A DNA stretch of 6,074 nt. Origin: Flavobacteriales bacterium (GTDB lineage Bacteria > Bacteroidota > Bacteroidia > Flavobacteriales_D > Sanyastnellaceae). Below, piece after piece: positions 5,116 through 6,074 of this stretch. The translations under genes and the position numbers were made by a program. Where the stretch lies: NCBI GenBank assembly GCA_947464885.1, contig CANHYZ010000139.1:1-6074 (forward strand), given 5' to 3'. How positions within the stretch are numbered: position 1 is the stretch's first letter; every line of letters starts with the position of its first letter. The notes below the pieces were generated by a model. The model was not told the origin of the DNA, ran no database searches, and saw only the letters and a program-made list of their open reading frames with translations.

Positions 5116-6074
5116 GTGACCTACAGTCGCATCAGTCAAGACGATATTCTCCATTTCCGTTCGTTGCTCGACGATAAGCGCGTGCTCGTTGATGAGGAAT
5201 CCTTGCTGGCCTATGGTCACGACGAAACCGAAGACCTGGTCCATCCACCCGAAGTTGTGCTCAAACCGGAATCAGCAGCTGAAGTGAGTGCTATTCTGCG
5301 CCATTGCCGAGAGCGATCTATTCCTGTAACAGCCATTGGCGGTCGCACAGGGCTCAGCGGCGGCGCATTGAGCGTTTTGGGTGGGGTTGGATTAAGTATG
5401 GAACGCATGAACCGCATACTGGAAATCGACGAATTGAATTTGCAGGTAACGGTTGAGCCTGCGGTAATTACGCAGGTGTTGCAGGAAACTGTGGCTGCAA
5501 AGGGGCTGTATTATCCGCCTGACCCCAGCAGTCGCGGCACGTGTACTATCGGAGGCAATCTTGCTGAAAATGCAGGAGGTCCGAGGGCCGTCAAGTACGG
5601 AGTAACAAAAGATTTCGTGCTCAATCTGGAAGTTGTATTGGCTGATGGAACCATCATTCAAACGGGCGCTAATACGTTAAAAAACTCCACAGGCTACAAC
5701 CTCACGCAGTTGATGGTGGGAAGTGAAGGCACACTGGGCATCATCACCAAAGCTCAGCTGAAGTTGGTGCCACTTCCCAAGCACAATCTCTTGATGTTGG
5801 TTCCATTTTACGATGCGAGCAAGGCCTGCGAAGCGGTAAGTGCGATATTTCGAGCTGGCATAACTCCCAGTGCTTTGGAATTCATGGAACGCGACGCCAT
5901 TGATTGGGTGCTAAGGTTTGTGGATGACGTCACCGTTCCCGTTGAAGCCGCCATTCAAGCGCATTTGCTCATAGAAGTCGACGGAAACCATACCGATGCG
6001 CTCATGGCCGATTGCGAGGTTATTGCCGGTGTGGTGCAAGAGTATGGCAGCGGAGAGATTCTCTTTGCTGATGA
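5116..6074 (+). CDS. FAD-binding oxidase, GlcD / D-lactate dehydrogenase type (3' end outside window)
   Basis: The frame runs to the window edge, giving 319 residues of a protein usually about 460-470 long. It belongs to the PCMH-type FAD flavoproteins oxidising D-2-hydroxy acids such as D-lactate or glycolate; the actual substrate cannot be read from this part. Visible blocks: YGHDETED (33-40), PEVVLKP (45-51), the FAD-binding loop GGRTGLSGGAL (75-85), YYPPDPSSRGTCTIGGNLAENAGGPRAVKYG (split across 132-162), LKNSTGYNLTQLMVGSEGTLGIIT (188-211), and TPSALEFMERDAID (250-263) in the cap domain. The loop normally reads close to RGAGTGLSGG; here it is IGGRTGLSGG. The GTG start at 5116 gives 'MTYSRIS', like homologs as I recall them, and lies 1 nt after the hisS stop, suggesting translational coupling. 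An in-frame ATG at 5086 would add ten residues and overlap hisS by 29 nt. No iron-sulfur domain falls in the visible part. Confidence 0.92.
   Translation, partial: MTYSRISQDDILHFRSLLDDKRVLVDEESLLAYGHDETEDLVHPPEVVLKPESAAEVSAILRHCRERSIPVTAIGGRTGLSGGALSVLGGVGLSMERMNRILEIDELNLQVTVEPAVITQVLQETVAAKGLYYPPDPSSRGTCTIGGNLAENAGGPRAVKYGVTKDFVLNLEVVLADGTIIQTGANTLKNSTGYNLTQLMVGSEGTLGIITKAQLKLVPLPKHNLLMLVPFYDASKACEAVSAIFRAGITPSALEFMERDAIDWVLRFVDDVTVPVEAAIQAHLLIEVDGNHTDALMADCEVIAGVVQEYGSGEILFAD

Noticed and set aside
5217..5661. Minus-strand open frames within the oxidase gene
   Set aside because: They are antisense to conserved FAD-binding motifs of the plus-strand gene and resemble nothing known.

Overview
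The window looks like ordinary chromosomal DNA of a member of the Bacteroidota, probably Flavobacteriales-like. The evidence is protein resemblance: the histidyl-tRNA synthetase has the Bacteroidota-type insertion before the 'LRYDLTVPFARFV' block, the FAD oxidase and WD40 protein are of types I associate with that phylum, and the histidine kinase ends in a Bacteroidota-style 'GTDREKGHGLGM' block. No clear Shine-Dalgarno sequence precedes any start, which also fits. The lineage below phylum is a guess.

Layout. Positions 1-1003, minus strand: 5' part of a secreted GH38 (alpha-mannosidase-like) glycosidase gene whose 3' end lies beyond position 1. Positions 1004-1214: divergent intergenic region. 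Positions 1215-2537, plus: a six-TM sensor histidine kinase with no response regulator in view. Positions 2538-2774: a repeat-rich spacer holding a cluster of CGCAGAG motifs and then arrays of imperfect 7-bp tandem repeats. Positions 2775-3686, plus: a seven-bladed WD40 protein whose only usable start codon lies inside the last heptamer array. Positions 3750-5114, plus: hisS. From 5116 to the window end, plus: an FAD-binding GlcD/D-lactate dehydrogenase-type oxidase, cut off at the edge.

The WD40 gene, hisS and the oxidase lie close together on one strand (63 nt, then 1 nt apart) with no visible terminator, so they could be co-transcribed. A perfect Bacteroidota-type -7 sequence (TATTTTTG, 2681-2688) lies in the repeat spacer ahead of them. 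The genes do not form an obvious pathway.

The most unusual structure is the heptamer tract at about 2651-2818. Three repeat blocks of different composition keep one 7-nt phase, and the last runs into the WD40 reading frame, supplying its ATG and a seven-residue PSPLTPN/PSPLTPS repeat. Because 7 is not a multiple of 3, a change in unit number after the ATG would switch the frame. Slippage-controlled expression is therefore possible but not shown.
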